Shown here piece by piece: positions 27,444 to 37,620 of a stretch of 64,000 nt of DNA. Origin of the DNA: Sphingobacteriia bacterium (GTDB lineage Bacteria > Bacteroidota > Bacteroidia > Bacteroidales > UBA7960); contig JAABRR010000004.1 in assembly GCA_011390785.1 (NCBI GenBank), positions 62,001-126,000 on the forward strand. Direction: 5' to 3'. Position 1 is the stretch's first letter; each line of letters opens with the position of its first letter. Below the pieces are notes generated by a model that was not told the DNA's origin, made no database searches, and saw only the letters and a program-made list of their open reading frames with translations. Both the position numbers and the translations under genes were made by a program.

Positions 27444-30400
27444 CTAAAGTAGTTTTTCAAAGTAAATTATGGCTCCAATGGGCTGCTTCTTTTTATTAAG
27501 AATAACTTCTGTTTCTTGAGCCAATAAATGAATTTCTTTCTTTTTTGTTTCAATGAACAGTTTCTTGCAGAAAGCCTTATCTATAGAATCATTTTTTACG
27601 AAACATGGAACTCTGCTTTGTTTTGATGATCCGTTATCCATTGAAAAGCATTTCTTTCCAATAATGGAACAGGATTTTACTTCTGTAATTTCTTCGGCTT
27701 TATTATTCCATGAAAGGACTGTTCCGGCAAGGTCAATAGAGAAGATAGCTTTTTCCAATTTATTACTCAGAATTTTTACCTGCTCTTCTCTTAATTCCGA
27801 TTTTATTATGGGATCGTTATGCTTATCGATAGTAATCACAACACCTTCTACATTTTTATACTCGTTAAAAGCCGGCGAAGCTGTTATAAGAAGTAATTCG
27901 GTGTAATTATCCTTGTTTACATATTGATGTCGAATATTAAGTTCAGTTGAACCTGTTTCGATTACCTTTTCGATAATATTGGTATAGGTACCAAGATACT
28001 GTGAAAGTTCAATTTTCAATTTCTTTAGATTTACTCCCAGCAAATTTTCTTTCTTTTCATAATTAAAAAGTTCAACAGCCAGATGGTTGGCAAAGGTTAT
28101 ATCGCCCTCTTTATCTGTTAATAACTGGGCATTATGACTATTTTCTAGTATGCGAAAAAGCAGGTTATGCTCTCGTATAAGCTTTTCTTCCATTTTGCGC
28201 TTTTCCGTAATATCTTCGATGGTGCAAACTATACCATCTACCTCCTGATTCTCGTTAAATATCGGTGACCCATTAATACTCAAAGTTTTTACAGTACTGT
28301 CTGGCCATTGTATATTATGAACGATGTCGAATACAGGTTTTCCTGTTTTTTTAATAAGAGCAAAGGGTAGGCTTTCATCAGGAAAAGGATTACCCAACTC
28401 ATCGGTAATTCTCCATGTTGCCGCGTTATGATCTCTTGAAAGTATTTCTTTTTTAGTAATTCCCAATACTTTCTCAGCCAAACGGTTGGCATAGGTAATT
28501 CTTCCTTTATTATCAAGAATGGTACTTGCAATGGGGCTATTATCGAGAACTGAAATAAGAAGTTTTGATTTTCTTTCTATTTCTTCTTCGAATTTTTTTC
28601 TTTCTGTAATATCAAAAAATGTAATGACAACACCGTCAATAGCGTTTTCCAGGGTGCGGTAGGGGAGTATACGCATTAAAAACCAGTTATTTTTTTTGCC
28701 CTGTACTTCTACTTCTCTGGGTACAAGGGAACGCAATACATTTTCAATATCTTCAAGAAAGTTATTATATGATGTATTATGAGAAATATGATGTATAGGC
28801 CTGCCAATATCCATATCTAAAATATTGATAGCACTTGTTACTGCAGGAGTAAATTTTCGGATTAAAAGATTGCGATCAAGAAATACGGTACCAATATTTG
28901 TGTTTTTAAGTAGGTTGTTAATGTCATTGTTGAGCTGGGTAAGAATATCAATTTTATTCTGATACTCGCTGTTAACTGTGTATAGTTCTTCATTAACAGA
29001 TTGAAGCTCCTCATTGGTTGATTGTAACTCTTCGTTTGATGAAATGAGCTCTTCGTTAGTTGCCTGCAGTTCTTCATTTGATGTACCCAGCTCCTCTATA
29101 GTGGCCTGTAAATTCTCTTTTGTATAATTTAATTCCAGCTCCAGATCTTTAATTTGCTGTGAAGAACCATATTCAATAACTTCTTCATTATGTTTTGATT
29201 GCGATATCTTTTCCTTCTTTATTTCTTCGAAGAAAATAAAGAGAAGTCTTCGGGATCTTATTTTTTCTTTAAGCGGTTTAACTTTTATGTTCAGATGACT
29301 GATTTCATCTCCATCTTTGAGTTTAAAATCATTATATATCACTTCTTTATTTTCTTTGAGTGCCTTATGGACTGAGACAGATACGGTAGTATTCAGTTCT
29401 TTTCTAACGAGAGAGAGTATGTCGTACGTTACTTTACCTGTTTTAAGTTTTATATATCTATTTACATCTTTGTAAATATGAACAATTTCAAAATTCTCAT
29501 CAATAATTACAGATGGCGGTATAAATTCTTCTATAATGCTATTGTATACACTTTCTGGAATTTCATTGGTATTTTTACCTGTTTTTCTAACTGGTATATC
29601 AGATAAAGCGGGGCTACTTCTCCCTGATGTTAATGTTGGAAGAATAATATTTCCCAACATTTCTTTTGAATAGGATTCTTTATAACTGTAAATTTTCCAT
29701 TTCGAATTTATGGTGGTAAAACTTTTTGATAGGTCACCTAAAGACTCACTGGAACCTAAAAACAAAAATCCTTTCATATTTAGCGAGAAATGGAATAATG
29801 ACAGAACCTTTTTTTGCATAACAGGTTTCAGATAAATAAGCATATTTCTACAACTGAGCAGATCAATTTTAGAAAAAGGCGGATCTTTAATAATATTGTG
29901 CGTTGCAAAAATTACCATTTTTCTGATAATTTCCTTTACCTGGTATCCCTTATCTTTCTTAATAAAATATTTCTTAAGACGCTCGGCTGACACATCTGCA
30001 ATAATACTTTCGGTATAAAATCCCATACTACCATATTCGATTGATTCCTTATCGAGATCGGTGGCAAAAATCTTAATATCATGGTTTTTGCCTGTTTTAT
30101 CCATTTGCTCTCTGAGCAATATGGCAAGGCTGTATGCTTCTTCACCGGTGCTGCAACCAACTGACCATAACCTAACAGATTCCTCATTATTTTTTTCTTT
30201 AAATATTGCAGGTATAACGGTTTCTTTTAATATTTCAAAGCTTTCCTGATCACGAAAGAATTTTGTGACACCAATAAGGAGTTCTTTGTACAGTATATTA
30301 ATTTCCTTTTCTGAGTTTTCAAGGAAGCTAACATAATTTTCGTAAGTACTGATCTGATTAATACTTATACGTCGTTCTAAACGGCGGGTGATTGTGTTAG

Positions 30401-31172
30401 GCTTATAGTATGTAAAATCTACACCGGTTGTTCTTCTTATTAAAGCCAAAATTTTACCTAGAGAACTTTCCGGACCATTAATCCCTTGTCTTTCTTCGCC
30501 TTTTGAAGTTAGAGGATGTTTTACATATTTCAGTAATTCTTCAGGCATCTTTTCTGCGGGAAGTATATAATCAACCAGGCCTGTAGCAATAGCACTTTTA
30601 GGCATTCCATCAAACTTTGCACTGCTATCGTCCTGCGCCATTACCATACCCCCAATTCCTTTAATAGCCCTTATACCTAACGTTCCATCACTACCAGTGC
30701 CGGATAGAACAATACCTATAGACCTATCTGAATAGTCTTCAGCCAGGGAGCGTAAAAAGATATCAATTGGTAAATTAATTCCATGATGGTGATCTTGTTC
30801 GGTAAGAAATAGTTTACCGTGAAAAACTGTCATGTTTTTTTTGGGTGGAATAAGATAAATGCAATTGGGTAAGATGGTCATTCCGTCTTCTGCACGATAA
30901 ACCATCATTTGTGTATGTTTAGATAGTAATTCAACCATCAAACTTTTATAGTCAGGCGACAAGTGTTGAACTACAACGAAAGAAAGGCCACTATCGTTAG
31001 GCATATTTTTAAAAAATTGTTCCAGAGCTTCCAGCCCACCTGCTGAAGCCCCTATTCCAACACAAAAACCAAGAGGTTCAGTTATATCGGTATTTTCTAC
31101 ATATTGCTCGGAAAGTGATTCTGATGCTGGTGTTACACTTGTTTCGGCTTTACTGATTTTGGGGCTTTTCAT
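27444..31172 (-). CDS. CheB-CheR-coiled coil-PAS multidomain protein
   Basis: A 1242-residue fusion of a protein-glutamate methylesterase and methyltransferase with sensory PAS domains. The CheB domain (about 35-220) shows the triad Ser43 (GASAGG), His70 (VVVQH) and Asp162 (SGTGSDG). The CheR domain (about 235-500) shows [10 protein letters not shown] and the SAM-binding [13 protein letters not shown] coiled coil of the repeated form [12 protein letters not shown] follows (about 690-760), then four PAS-like modules to the C-terminus. No histidine kinase domain follows the PAS modules, unlike many such fusions. No methyl-accepting receptor or other chemotaxis gene is in the window, so a non-chemotactic role is likely. 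Confidence 0.9.
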   Translation of the reverse strand: MKSPKISKAETSVTPASESLSEQYVENTDITEPLGFCVGIGASAGGLEALEQFFKNMPNDSGLSFVVVQHLSPDYKSLMVELLSKHTQMMVYRAEDGMTILPNCIYLIPPKKNMTVFHGKLFLTEQDHHHGINLPIDIFLRSLAEDYSDRSIGIVLSGTGSDGTLGIRAIKGIGGMVMAQDDSSAKFDGMPKSAIATGLVDYILPAEKMPEELLKYVKHPLTSKGEERQGINGPESSLGKILALIRRTTGVDFTYYKPNTITRRLERRISINQISTYENYVSFLENSEKEINILYKELLIGVTKFFRDQESFEILKETVIPAIFKEKNNEESVRLWSVGCSTGEEAYSLAILLREQMDKTGKNHDIKIFATDLDKESIEYGSMGFYTESIIADVSAERLKKYFIKKDKGYQVKEIIRKMVIFATHNIIKDPPFSKIDLLSCRNMLIYLKPVMQKKVLSLFHFSLNMKGFLFLGSSESLGDLSKSFTTINSKWKIYSYKESYSKEMLGNIILPTLTSGRSSPALSDIPVRKTGKNTNEIPESVYNSIIEEFIPPSVIIDENFEIVHIYKDVNRYIKLKTGKVTYDILSLVRKELNTTVSVSVHKALKENKEVIYNDFKLKDGDEISHLNIKVKPLKEKIRSRRLLFIFFEEIKKEKISQSKHNEEVIEYGSSQQIKDLELELNYTKENLQATIEELGTSNEELQATNEELISSNEELQSTNEELQSVNEELYTVNSEYQNKIDILTQLNNDINNLLKNTNIGTVFLDRNLLIRKFTPAVTSAINILDMDIGRPIHHISHNTSYNNFLEDIENVLRSLVPREVEVQGKKNNWFLMRILPYRTLENAIDGVVITFFDITERKKFEEEIERKSKLLISVLDNSPIASTILDNKGRITYANRLAEKVLGITKKEILSRDHNAATWRITDELGNPFPDESLPFALIKKTGKPVFDIVHNIQWPDSTVKTLSINGSPIFNENQEVDGIVCTIEDITEKRKMEEKLIREHNLLFRILENSHNAQLLTDKEGDITFANHLAVELFNYEKKENLLGVNLKKLKIELSQYLGTYTNIIEKVIETGSTELNIRHQYVNKDNYTELLLITASPAFNEYKNVEGVVITIDKHNDPIIKSELREEQVKILSNKLEKAIFSIDLAGTVLSWNNKAEEITEVKSCSIIGKKCFSMDNGSSKQSRVPCFVKNDSIDKAFCKKLFIETKKKEIHLLAQETEVILNKKKQPIGAIIYFEKLL

Positions 31173-31404
31173 AAATAAATTACTTTGCTATGGTAATAGT
31201 AAAATTCGTTTATCTGATTTCCTGGTCAGTGTTTAAATATTCTGAGAATTAATCTGCAATTTTTAGAACAAAAAGAAAACTTCTGATTATAGAAAAATAA
31301 TATTATAATAAAGATAAAAAATATAGGGCTAAATAATAAATTTTCTTTTGTTAATGATTTTGCCAGCTGTAGACGATAGAAGTATTATGTGGCAAATAAG
31401 GGAC

Positions 31405-31433
31405 AAAAAAAAACGGGTTATACAACCCGTTTT
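31405..31433 (-). terminator. Rho-independent terminator after the 130-residue response regulator
   Basis: Read on the minus strand, AAACGGGTT/AACCCGTTT forms a 9-base stem followed by a run of T residues, about 20 bases after the stop codon of the regulator gene. It separates that gene from the CheB-CheR-PAS gene. Confidence 0.85.
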
Positions 31434-31453
31434 ACGCAGAATAAATTTTACCA

Positions 31454-31846
31454 TTATCTTTTATGATCTATTAAAAATGTAAGATCTTCAATAGCCAGCT
31501 GCAGAGACTCCATGCAGGTTTCACTTTTTACCAGGTAGTTATAAATTTTTAATTCCTGAAGACGGGCAATCATATCAATATCTTTTTGTGCAGAAACTAC
31601 AATTACTTCAGTATTGGGATTGTTCTCTTTTATTGCCATTACAAGTTCTTCTCCTGAAATATCGGGGAGAATTATATCGACAATTACAATTTCAGGATCC
31701 TGGTGCAGATTGTCCAATAATTCCTGACCCAGAGAAAAGTTCGATATAACAATATTTTTAACTGAACCTAAGCAAAGTTTAAGGAGCATTCCCTCCGTTT
31801 TATTGTCTTCGATAACAAAAATTTTCTTTTGCTTAATTTTTTTCAT
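31454..31846 (-). CDS. Single-domain response regulator
   Basis: A 130-residue receiver-only protein: FVIEDNKTEG at the N-terminus, phosphoacceptor Asp in IVIVDIILPDISG (about residue 57), VVSAQKD and YLVKSE near the C-terminus. It is followed by a strong terminator, and lies 118 bases downstream of the small secreted protein of the Sia-like operon, so it may be the last gene of that transcript or have its own promoter. No output domain; partner unknown. Confidence 0.9.
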   Translation of the reverse strand: MKKIKQKKIFVIEDNKTEGMLLKLCLGSVKNIVISNFSLGQELLDNLHQDPEIVIVDIILPDISGEELVMAIKENNPNTEVIVVSAQKDIDMIARLQELKIYNYLVKSETCMESLQLAIEDLTFLIDHKR

Positions 31847-31964
31847 ATAAACACCTTTTCAATATGCTTTGCTTCGAAAGTAATCAAAAAACCAGTGGTT
31901 CCTTTTAAGCGTTTCACTTAAAAGCAATTTAGTTATCAACCAATATATATCTTTCTGTAAGAAA

Positions 31965-32402
31965 TTATTTTTCACTAGAAACCACACCAACGGCGCAACC
32001 TTCCTTTCCATCTTCAAAATAGAAACTAAATGTGTAGATCCCGCTCATAGCAACAGGAAACATAATTAAAGGCAAGTGTCTTTTCTCTTCAACCAGATAG
32101 GAAGTTATAACGAGATCTTCATTATGGTTTCGAATACTTATAATTACTTTTCCAGGAAGTTCTTCTGCGCTGCAGGCAAATATTTTGTAGGTATTACCAC
32201 TTGATAAAGGCATTTTAAAGCTTACCTGCGGAAGTGCTTCACCTCGTTCCTGTTCGGGTAACTGTATGGGCCAGCTTTTAAGGAAACGTGCATTATCCAG
32301 TTTTCCATGGCAGATATCAAGTAATGAACCGCATTGGGAGTAGGTTTTAGTGGCAAAAAACATTACAAAGAATAAAATGGGGAAAATTATTATCTTTTTC
32401 AT
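31965..32402 (-). CDS. Small secreted protein, function unknown
   Basis: A 145-residue protein with a clear signal peptide (about 1-22, ending TYSQ). The mature part is probably a beta-sandwich: SSGNTYKIFACSAEELPGKVIIS and MSGIYTFSFYFEDGKEGCAVGVVS resemble pre-peptidase C-terminal (PPC)-like folds. Cysteines at about 24, 30, 77 and 136 could form disulphides. It lies 64 bases downstream of the lipoprotein gene on the same strand, as the likely distal part of the Sia/ABC operon. I do not recognise a named family. Confidence 0.65.
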   Translation of the reverse strand: MKKIIIFPILFFVMFFATKTYSQCGSLLDICHGKLDNARFLKSWPIQLPEQERGEALPQVSFKMPLSSGNTYKIFACSAEELPGKVIISIRNHNEDLVITSYLVEEKRHLPLIMFPVAMSGIYTFSFYFEDGKEGCAVGVVSSEK

Positions 32403-32466
32403 AGTATTAAACGTTTAAGAGTTCTAATGTGAAAATTAAAATCTGTTTTTTCTTACTTTCTATTTG

Positions 32467-33375
32467 CTAATTTATTATTTTATTCCTTATTATTGCTACC
32501 GAAGCAGCAATTTGATCAACAATATCCTGGTCAATATTCACTTCACTTCTTGAATTATCAACTAAAACAACCATTCCATTTATTTCCTGTATAGTTGGTT
32601 CATTATAAACATAGGTAATGGTAACTTTTTCAAATTCCTTTTTTAAAATCATTAAATCATCAATCAGTTCTGCGAATGCAGGATCTTGTTTAAAGGTATT
32701 CATAAGAAGGATAATATTATCCAGAACCCTTTTTTGCTCGCCAATACGCATATTAATTGTTTCGCGATGTGGAGGTACAGTTTTTAAATGCGTGGCAATA
32801 TAAATGCTTTCTATCCATGTACCAAATGATATCAGTACGGCAAGATTTCCTCTTTGCTGCTCAATAAGGTAACGACTCATATTATCAAATCCGCTATTGG
32901 TTATAAACAACACCGAGTCAATGTTTCGACTACTTTCTGAAAGTCTGTTAAGTGTTTTATAATCAAAGAACTGCTCTACTCTTAGGTCGGCGGCCAATTC
33001 TCTGACATTGCTCAGGTATTTTAAAGTGGCAATGGTACGATCATAAATATTCATGTAAACGAGATCGGTACCATAAACCCCTATGTTAATGGCTCTTTTG
33101 AAATTTGTATTATAGTTTTTGATGTTTTCAACCGGGTTTAACAATTCCTGGGAGTAAACCACCCCCGATTTTTGCAATAAGGCTGACATTTCAACAGGGT
33201 TAGGTATGGATGAAATCATTTCACCGATCAATTTATCATCCATCCTGACTTTTGCTGAAATCAATGTATCGTTGAGCAAATCTGTTGCTTCTCCTTTGGG
33301 GCCCTGTCTGCATGATGAAAGGGATAGGATACCCAAAGCTAAAAATACGATCGAAATTAGTTTTAATTTTTTCAT
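32467..33375 (-). CDS. Predicted lipoprotein, function unknown
   Basis: A 302-residue protein with a lipoprotein signal peptide; the lipobox LSSC places the lipidated cysteine at residue 22. The remainder is predicted mostly alpha-helical and acidic, with ENIKNYNTNFKRAINIGVYGTDLVYMN and NMSRYLIEQQRGNLAVLISFGTWIESIYIAT as notable segments. It follows the ABC transporter gene by 37 bases, so it is probably an envelope partner of that transporter, which is inference from position. No named family was recognised. Confidence 0.75.
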   Translation of the reverse strand: MKKLKLISIVFLALGILSLSSCRQGPKGEATDLLNDTLISAKVRMDDKLIGEMISSIPNPVEMSALLQKSGVVYSQELLNPVENIKNYNTNFKRAINIGVYGTDLVYMNIYDRTIATLKYLSNVRELAADLRVEQFFDYKTLNRLSESSRNIDSVLFITNSGFDNMSRYLIEQQRGNLAVLISFGTWIESIYIATHLKTVPPHRETINMRIGEQKRVLDNIILLMNTFKQDPAFAELIDDLMILKKEFEKVTITYVYNEPTIQEINGMVVLVDNSRSEVNIDQDIVDQIAASVAIIRNKIIN

Positions 33376-33412
33376 ACTAATGGTAGTTTTAAAGTAAATA
33401 TGTGATAATATT

Positions 33413-36400
33413 TTAATAAGTTGTTTTTTCTGATATTTTTTGTGTATAAATGGCTAACCTACCTGTAACCTTTTCGGCTTTGCCACTCAATTGTGCTAAT
33501 TTGTTAAGTAGCCTTTTTAATCCATTAAAATATAAAAGAATATAGGCGATAATGGTAAAAAGCCATATTATCATTACATTAAAATAAAATGTGGGTATCA
33601 GTTTTCCCAAAAAATTTTTGTAGGGAGATAAAAAGTGAGTTCTAAAACTTAATAATCTTCGGTCTTGTGGATCAAGATATATAGGGTCAATTTTTTGAAT
33701 TAGTTCGTTATCAAGTCTTACCAATGGCATTGGAACCATTGTGTTACGCGCAAAATGCGATAGGTAGGTATTAAAATAATTATTATAAAGTTGCTGATAC
33801 TCTTTTTGCTTTTTGGGTGTACTTACCATACTACTTATCTTCTGATCGATAGCCTCATTGAAGTTATTAAAATTAATCCTGTAATAATTTTGCAGATCGT
33901 CTAGATAAATTAATATTTCGGCTGCAAGTTCCATAGAGAAATCTGCAGGATTAATATGATCTGTTTTATCGAAAATTATATTATGATTTAGTGCAAACGG
34001 CAAATTATTTTCTTTGGTTATTTCATTGTAGAGTAACTCTATATTGTTCTTGCTGATTGGAATACTATCATTGGTCATTATTTTTGCCCGGTAATTTTCA
34101 ACAAATCCTTTGAGTTCAGATATGTAATATACATTTTTATAATTGAACTGACTTTCCAATTTTCGAATTTCGTAAAACTGTTTTTCATAGTTGTTGTTAA
34201 CAAACTGGTTAACAACCAATGCTTCAAACGCCCATCTGGTAGGCATAATTTCGGCAATTACAGGAACTTTTTCTTGCCCACCACCAATCCTTCTGTTGAT
34301 TTTATCAAAACTGAACATGGCTCCTGTAAGCACCATTTGGGGAATAATAAGAAAAGGTATAATAATATAAATGGTAACGGCCGAGTTGAATGCCGCCGAA
34401 ATGTTAAGTCCTAAAACGTTGGCCAGGGCAGAAACAGAAAAAAATATCAGCCAATATTCGAAGTACATTCCTTTTATACCCAGTATTGAGTTTCCTATCA
34501 GAATAAAAAGAAGAGCCTGAATAGCTGATATGATAAAAAGGATGCTAAGTTTGGAGAATAAATAGCTGCTTCTGCTGAGATTCAGAAAGCTTTCTCTTTT
34601 AAGTATTTTCCGATCCTTATAGATATCTTCTGCACTTACAATAAGGCCAACAAATAAAGCTACAATAGTTATCATAAAAAGGTAAGGCATTATGTTTTCA
34701 TTATCTCTGAAAATATAAATATCAGAAGCAGGATTGTCGATATACCTGATTACATATGCAAGTAAAAATGCAAGTACAGGAGCTTCTAAGAAATTCAACA
34801 CCATGTATTGGGTGTTTGCCATCTTGCTGAAAAGATCTCTTGAAAAAAATATTTTTAACTGATTGAACCAGTTGGGCTTTTTAAAAGCATCGGGTAGGGG
34901 GTCAAACTCTTTCTGTTCTCCAGATAATTTATTATTTCTTTTATAATACCGCGACCATTCCTGTGGAAGAACCTTTCTTGTATTGGTTGTTCGGCCATAT
35001 TCATCAACAATTCTTGATTCGATGATAGAGAAAATTGTTTCCGGATTTACGTTACCGCACTGTGAGCATTCACCAATATCACTGTTAATTTGGTTGTCTA
35101 ATTTCTTGAAATAAATAACCGCTTCCAGGGGATTGCCGTAATAAATCTGATGTCCGCCTTCGTCAAGTATAATAACATTATCAAACATTTTATAGATTTC
35201 GGACGAAGGTTGGTGGATAACCACAAAAACCAGCTTTCCTCTAACGGTAAGCTCGCGAAGCAGCTCCATTATATTCTCTGAATCGCGCGAAGAAAGTCCT
35301 GAAGTGGGCTCATCAACAAAAAGTATTGCTGGTTCACGAATAAGCTCCAGTCCCATATTCAGTCTTTTCCTTTGACCACCACTAATTTTTTTATCAAGAA
35401 GATTTCCTACTTTCATGTTCCTACTTTGATAAAGACCCAGGCTTGTTAGCACTTTATCTACCTTCTTATTAATTTGCACTTCGGTAAGATCACGATAGAC
35501 CAGCCTGGTGCTATAATAAAGGTTTTCGTAAACGGTAAGATCTTCAACAAGCAGATCGTCCTGAGGTATGTAACCAATGATTCCCTTTATCTTTTCTTTT
35601 TCATGGTGTAGATTTATACCGTTTATCTTTACGATACCGGTAGTAGGATCGTCAATTCCTGAAAGAACATTGATAAGAATTGTTTTGCCTACTCCGCTGC
35701 CTCCCATAATGGCAATCATTTTCCCCGATTGTTCTTCTATATTGATATTTCGTAAACCCACATGTCTGTTAGGAAATGTTAAACCAATATTTTCTGCGGT
35801 AAAACTCACATTTACAACGGAAGAGTCAGAAAAAAATTTAGCTGCAATATCGGTGTAGAAAATAGGTTTGCCATTAGGTTGCTTTAATACACTTCCATTG
35901 GCGAAAAGGTAAATTCTTTGGTTGCTGATGGGTAATCCGTTTAACAATAACTCACTTTCCCGGGTAATGCGAAGAAAATAAAGATCAACACTCTTAACTC
36001 TAAGTATAATAATACGTCCGTTAAGTTGAGAAGATTTTATGAAGTGTGAGTGTTTGTTATCAATTTCTTCAGATTGAATAAAAAGGACATCAGGAAAATC
36101 AAGTTTATCAGATTTATTCTCGCCTACGAAAGAAGCAATTGCATTTAACTCTTCCTTAGAAATATTGAAAACTTCGGCAGCAGTATCTACAATAGCCATG
36201 CGCTGCGGGGTGAAATTTTTGTCTGAGTTAACCAGCTCAAACAATCTTACCAGTACCACAACTTTTTGCTTTTGGGTGAGAGTTTTATTAATTTTTTTTG
36301 CAATGCCCAATGTTTTTACAGAATCCTTTACCGAAGTAAGCTTAGGCTTATTATCAATCTCAGGATCAGCGGTGATTTGTTCTAAAGGCCTGCCAGCCTT

Positions 36401-36565
36401 ACTGAAACTATCAAAAAGAGCAAGATATTCCTTTACAGCACTTTCATTAAGTTGCTGTTTAAGAAAATTTTCTACAAATTTTCTTTCGTTTTCAGTTAAC
36501 CCTACATCCTGCTTTGCAATAATTGCAAATAGTTGCATGAGCGCCTTTAGAATCTCTTCACTCAT
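33413..36565 (-). CDS. ABCG-type ABC transporter with TerB-like and FHA-like N-terminal region
   Basis: A 1050-residue exporter carrying its own ATPase and membrane domain. Residues about 1-145 are helical and TerB-like. About 155-255 look like an FHA-type beta domain (GRIIILRVKSVDLYFLRI). The ATPase follows with Walker A GGSGVGKT (about 290), signature ISGGQRKRLNMG (about 395) and Walker B ILFVDEPTSGLSS (about 418). A CSQCGNVNPE motif lies near 498. An ABC-2-type membrane domain (about 610-790) precedes a long extracytoplasmic segment and a last helix near 1000. It starts 17 bases after siaC. Substrate unknown; the position suggests that the Sia switch controls it. Confidence 0.88.
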   Translation of the reverse strand: MSEEILKALMQLFAIIAKQDVGLTENERKFVENFLKQQLNESAVKEYLALFDSFSKAGRPLEQITADPEIDNKPKLTSVKDSVKTLGIAKKINKTLTQKQKVVVLVRLFELVNSDKNFTPQRMAIVDTAAEVFNISKEELNAIASFVGENKSDKLDFPDVLFIQSEEIDNKHSHFIKSSQLNGRIIILRVKSVDLYFLRITRESELLLNGLPISNQRIYLFANGSVLKQPNGKPIFYTDIAAKFFSDSSVVNVSFTAENIGLTFPNRHVGLRNINIEEQSGKMIAIMGGSGVGKTILINVLSGIDDPTTGIVKINGINLHHEKEKIKGIIGYIPQDDLLVEDLTVYENLYYSTRLVYRDLTEVQINKKVDKVLTSLGLYQSRNMKVGNLLDKKISGGQRKRLNMGLELIREPAILFVDEPTSGLSSRDSENIMELLRELTVRGKLVFVVIHQPSSEIYKMFDNVIILDEGGHQIYYGNPLEAVIYFKKLDNQINSDIGECSQCGNVNPETIFSIIESRIVDEYGRTTNTRKVLPQEWSRYYKRNNKLSGEQKEFDPLPDAFKKPNWFNQLKIFFSRDLFSKMANTQYMVLNFLEAPVLAFLLAYVIRYIDNPASDIYIFRDNENIMPYLFMITIVALFVGLIVSAEDIYKDRKILKRESFLNLSRSSYLFSKLSILFIISAIQALLFILIGNSILGIKGMYFEYWLIFFSVSALANVLGLNISAAFNSAVTIYIIIPFLIIPQMVLTGAMFSFDKINRRIGGGQEKVPVIAEIMPTRWAFEALVVNQFVNNNYEKQFYEIRKLESQFNYKNVYYISELKGFVENYRAKIMTNDSIPISKNNIELLYNEITKENNLPFALNHNIIFDKTDHINPADFSMELAAEILIYLDDLQNYYRINFNNFNEAIDQKISSMVSTPKKQKEYQQLYNNYFNTYLSHFARNTMVPMPLVRLDNELIQKIDPIYLDPQDRRLLSFRTHFLSPYKNFLGKLIPTFYFNVMIIWLFTIIAYILLYFNGLKRLLNKLAQLSGKAEKVTGRLAIYTQKISEKTTY

Positions 36566-36582
36566 TTATTAATAAAGATGTA

Positions 36583-36957
36583 TTAATAGCTATGTATTTT
36601 AAAAGGTATATCAACAATTTCTGAATACTCTTCGCCTGCTTCGCCCATATCTTCATCATCTTTTTCAAAATACCAATGTACCATTACTTCATTTCCATTT
36701 TTATGAATGTCTTCGAAAATCAGGAGGATATCAAGAAGAATTTTAGAAGATGCAGTATTAAAATAATCCAGCCTGAATATTACTTCGGTTTTTTTATTGG
36801 GCGACTTAGCGTATTGTTCAACCCATTTAATTAGCGGTTCATAAAAGGTTACCACATCTTCTGGCAACGATCTACCCGAAAATTCCAGAATACTGCTTCC
36901 AGCGTCAAGAATTATATTTGGAGTATCATCTGTTCCTTTAATTTCTACTTTTTTCAT
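36583..36957 (-). CDS. siaC: SiaC family regulatory phosphoprotein (DUF1987)
   Basis: A 124-residue switch protein. In Pseudomonas aeruginosa, SiaC is phosphorylated on Thr68 by SiaB, dephosphorylated by SiaA, and in its unphosphorylated form activates the diguanylate cyclase SiaD. Here the family core LDYFNTASSKILLDIL places a threonine at exactly residue 68. The N-terminal TPNIILDAGSSILEFSGRSLPED and the acidic tail near 100-115 also fit. It sits between siaB-like and ABC transporter genes with gaps of 31 and 17 bases. No diguanylate cyclase is encoded in the window, so the output partner is probably different. Confidence 0.92.
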   Translation of the reverse strand: MKKVEIKGTDDTPNIILDAGSSILEFSGRSLPEDVVTFYEPLIKWVEQYAKSPNKKTEVIFRLDYFNTASSKILLDILLIFEDIHKNGNEVMVHWYFEKDDEDMGEAGEEYSEIVDIPFKIHSY

Positions 36958-36988
36958 AATACTTATTTAATTGTTGGAAAAAACGGAT

Positions 36989-37564
36989 TTAATTTCGGGT
37001 AATTTTGGTTCTGAGAATGAAAAATGAGTTCTGATCATCAATATCAATAAAATTATACTCCAGCTTTTCACCGGTTTTTCTGGCAACATCGATCAATCCG
37101 AGACTTGCTCCACCTTTTTCGGATAGTGAGCCTTCGCGAATTTGCTTTTTGAAGAGTTCTTTAAGACCGTTTTTATCGAGATGGTTTATTTCTTCGAGCA
37201 AAGCTTTTAGTTCTGGTATTTTCATATTTTCTACCATATTTCCTGTAAGGATCTGGTAATCTTTATCTTCGTTACCTAATCTCCCAACGATAAAAATACC
37301 GTTTCCGGAAAAGCCAGCTTTCAAACCTGGTGAATTATCATTGGCATGTTTGCTCAAATTCTGAAGACACTCAATCAAAACATGAAACACTTTCTTTTTA
37401 ATGCTGGTATTTTCACTGTAACTATCCATCTTTGTTTCAGTTAAAGATGCAAACGCCTTGGTAACCTGGTGTGTAATTTCTCCTTCGTAAACAAGCGTAA
37501 ATTTGTTGACAAGCAATTCATTATAAAAGTCATAAACCAATTTCATATAATCCTTATTTTCCAT
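36989..37564 (-). CDS. siaB: SiaB family protein kinase
   Basis: A 191-residue GHKL-fold protein kinase expected to phosphorylate SiaC. The N-box equivalent ECLQNLSKHAN (Glu65, Asn69, His73) and the Gly-rich KGGASLGLIDVARKTGE (about 155-172) are as seen in the family, as is the beta strand SFFILRTKI at the end. It lies 56 bases after the phosphatase gene and 31 bases before siaC, the arrangement of a complete kinase-phosphatase-substrate module. Confidence 0.9.
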   Translation of the reverse strand: MENKDYMKLVYDFYNELLVNKFTLVYEGEITHQVTKAFASLTETKMDSYSENTSIKKKVFHVLIECLQNLSKHANDNSPGLKAGFSGNGIFIVGRLGNEDKDYQILTGNMVENMKIPELKALLEEINHLDKNGLKELFKKQIREGSLSEKGGASLGLIDVARKTGEKLEYNFIDIDDQNSFFILRTKITRN

Positions 37565-37620
37565 TTTTCAAGGCTTTTCAATTTCTTACCTGAGCTAAAA
37601 TTTTGATTATTTCTTATTAT

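Noticed and set aside
28970-29100. Repeat-like DNA within the CheB-CheR-PAS gene
   Set aside because: It encodes a heptad coiled coil (repeated [12 protein letters not shown]), which is a protein-level repeat and not a mobile or CRISPR repeat.
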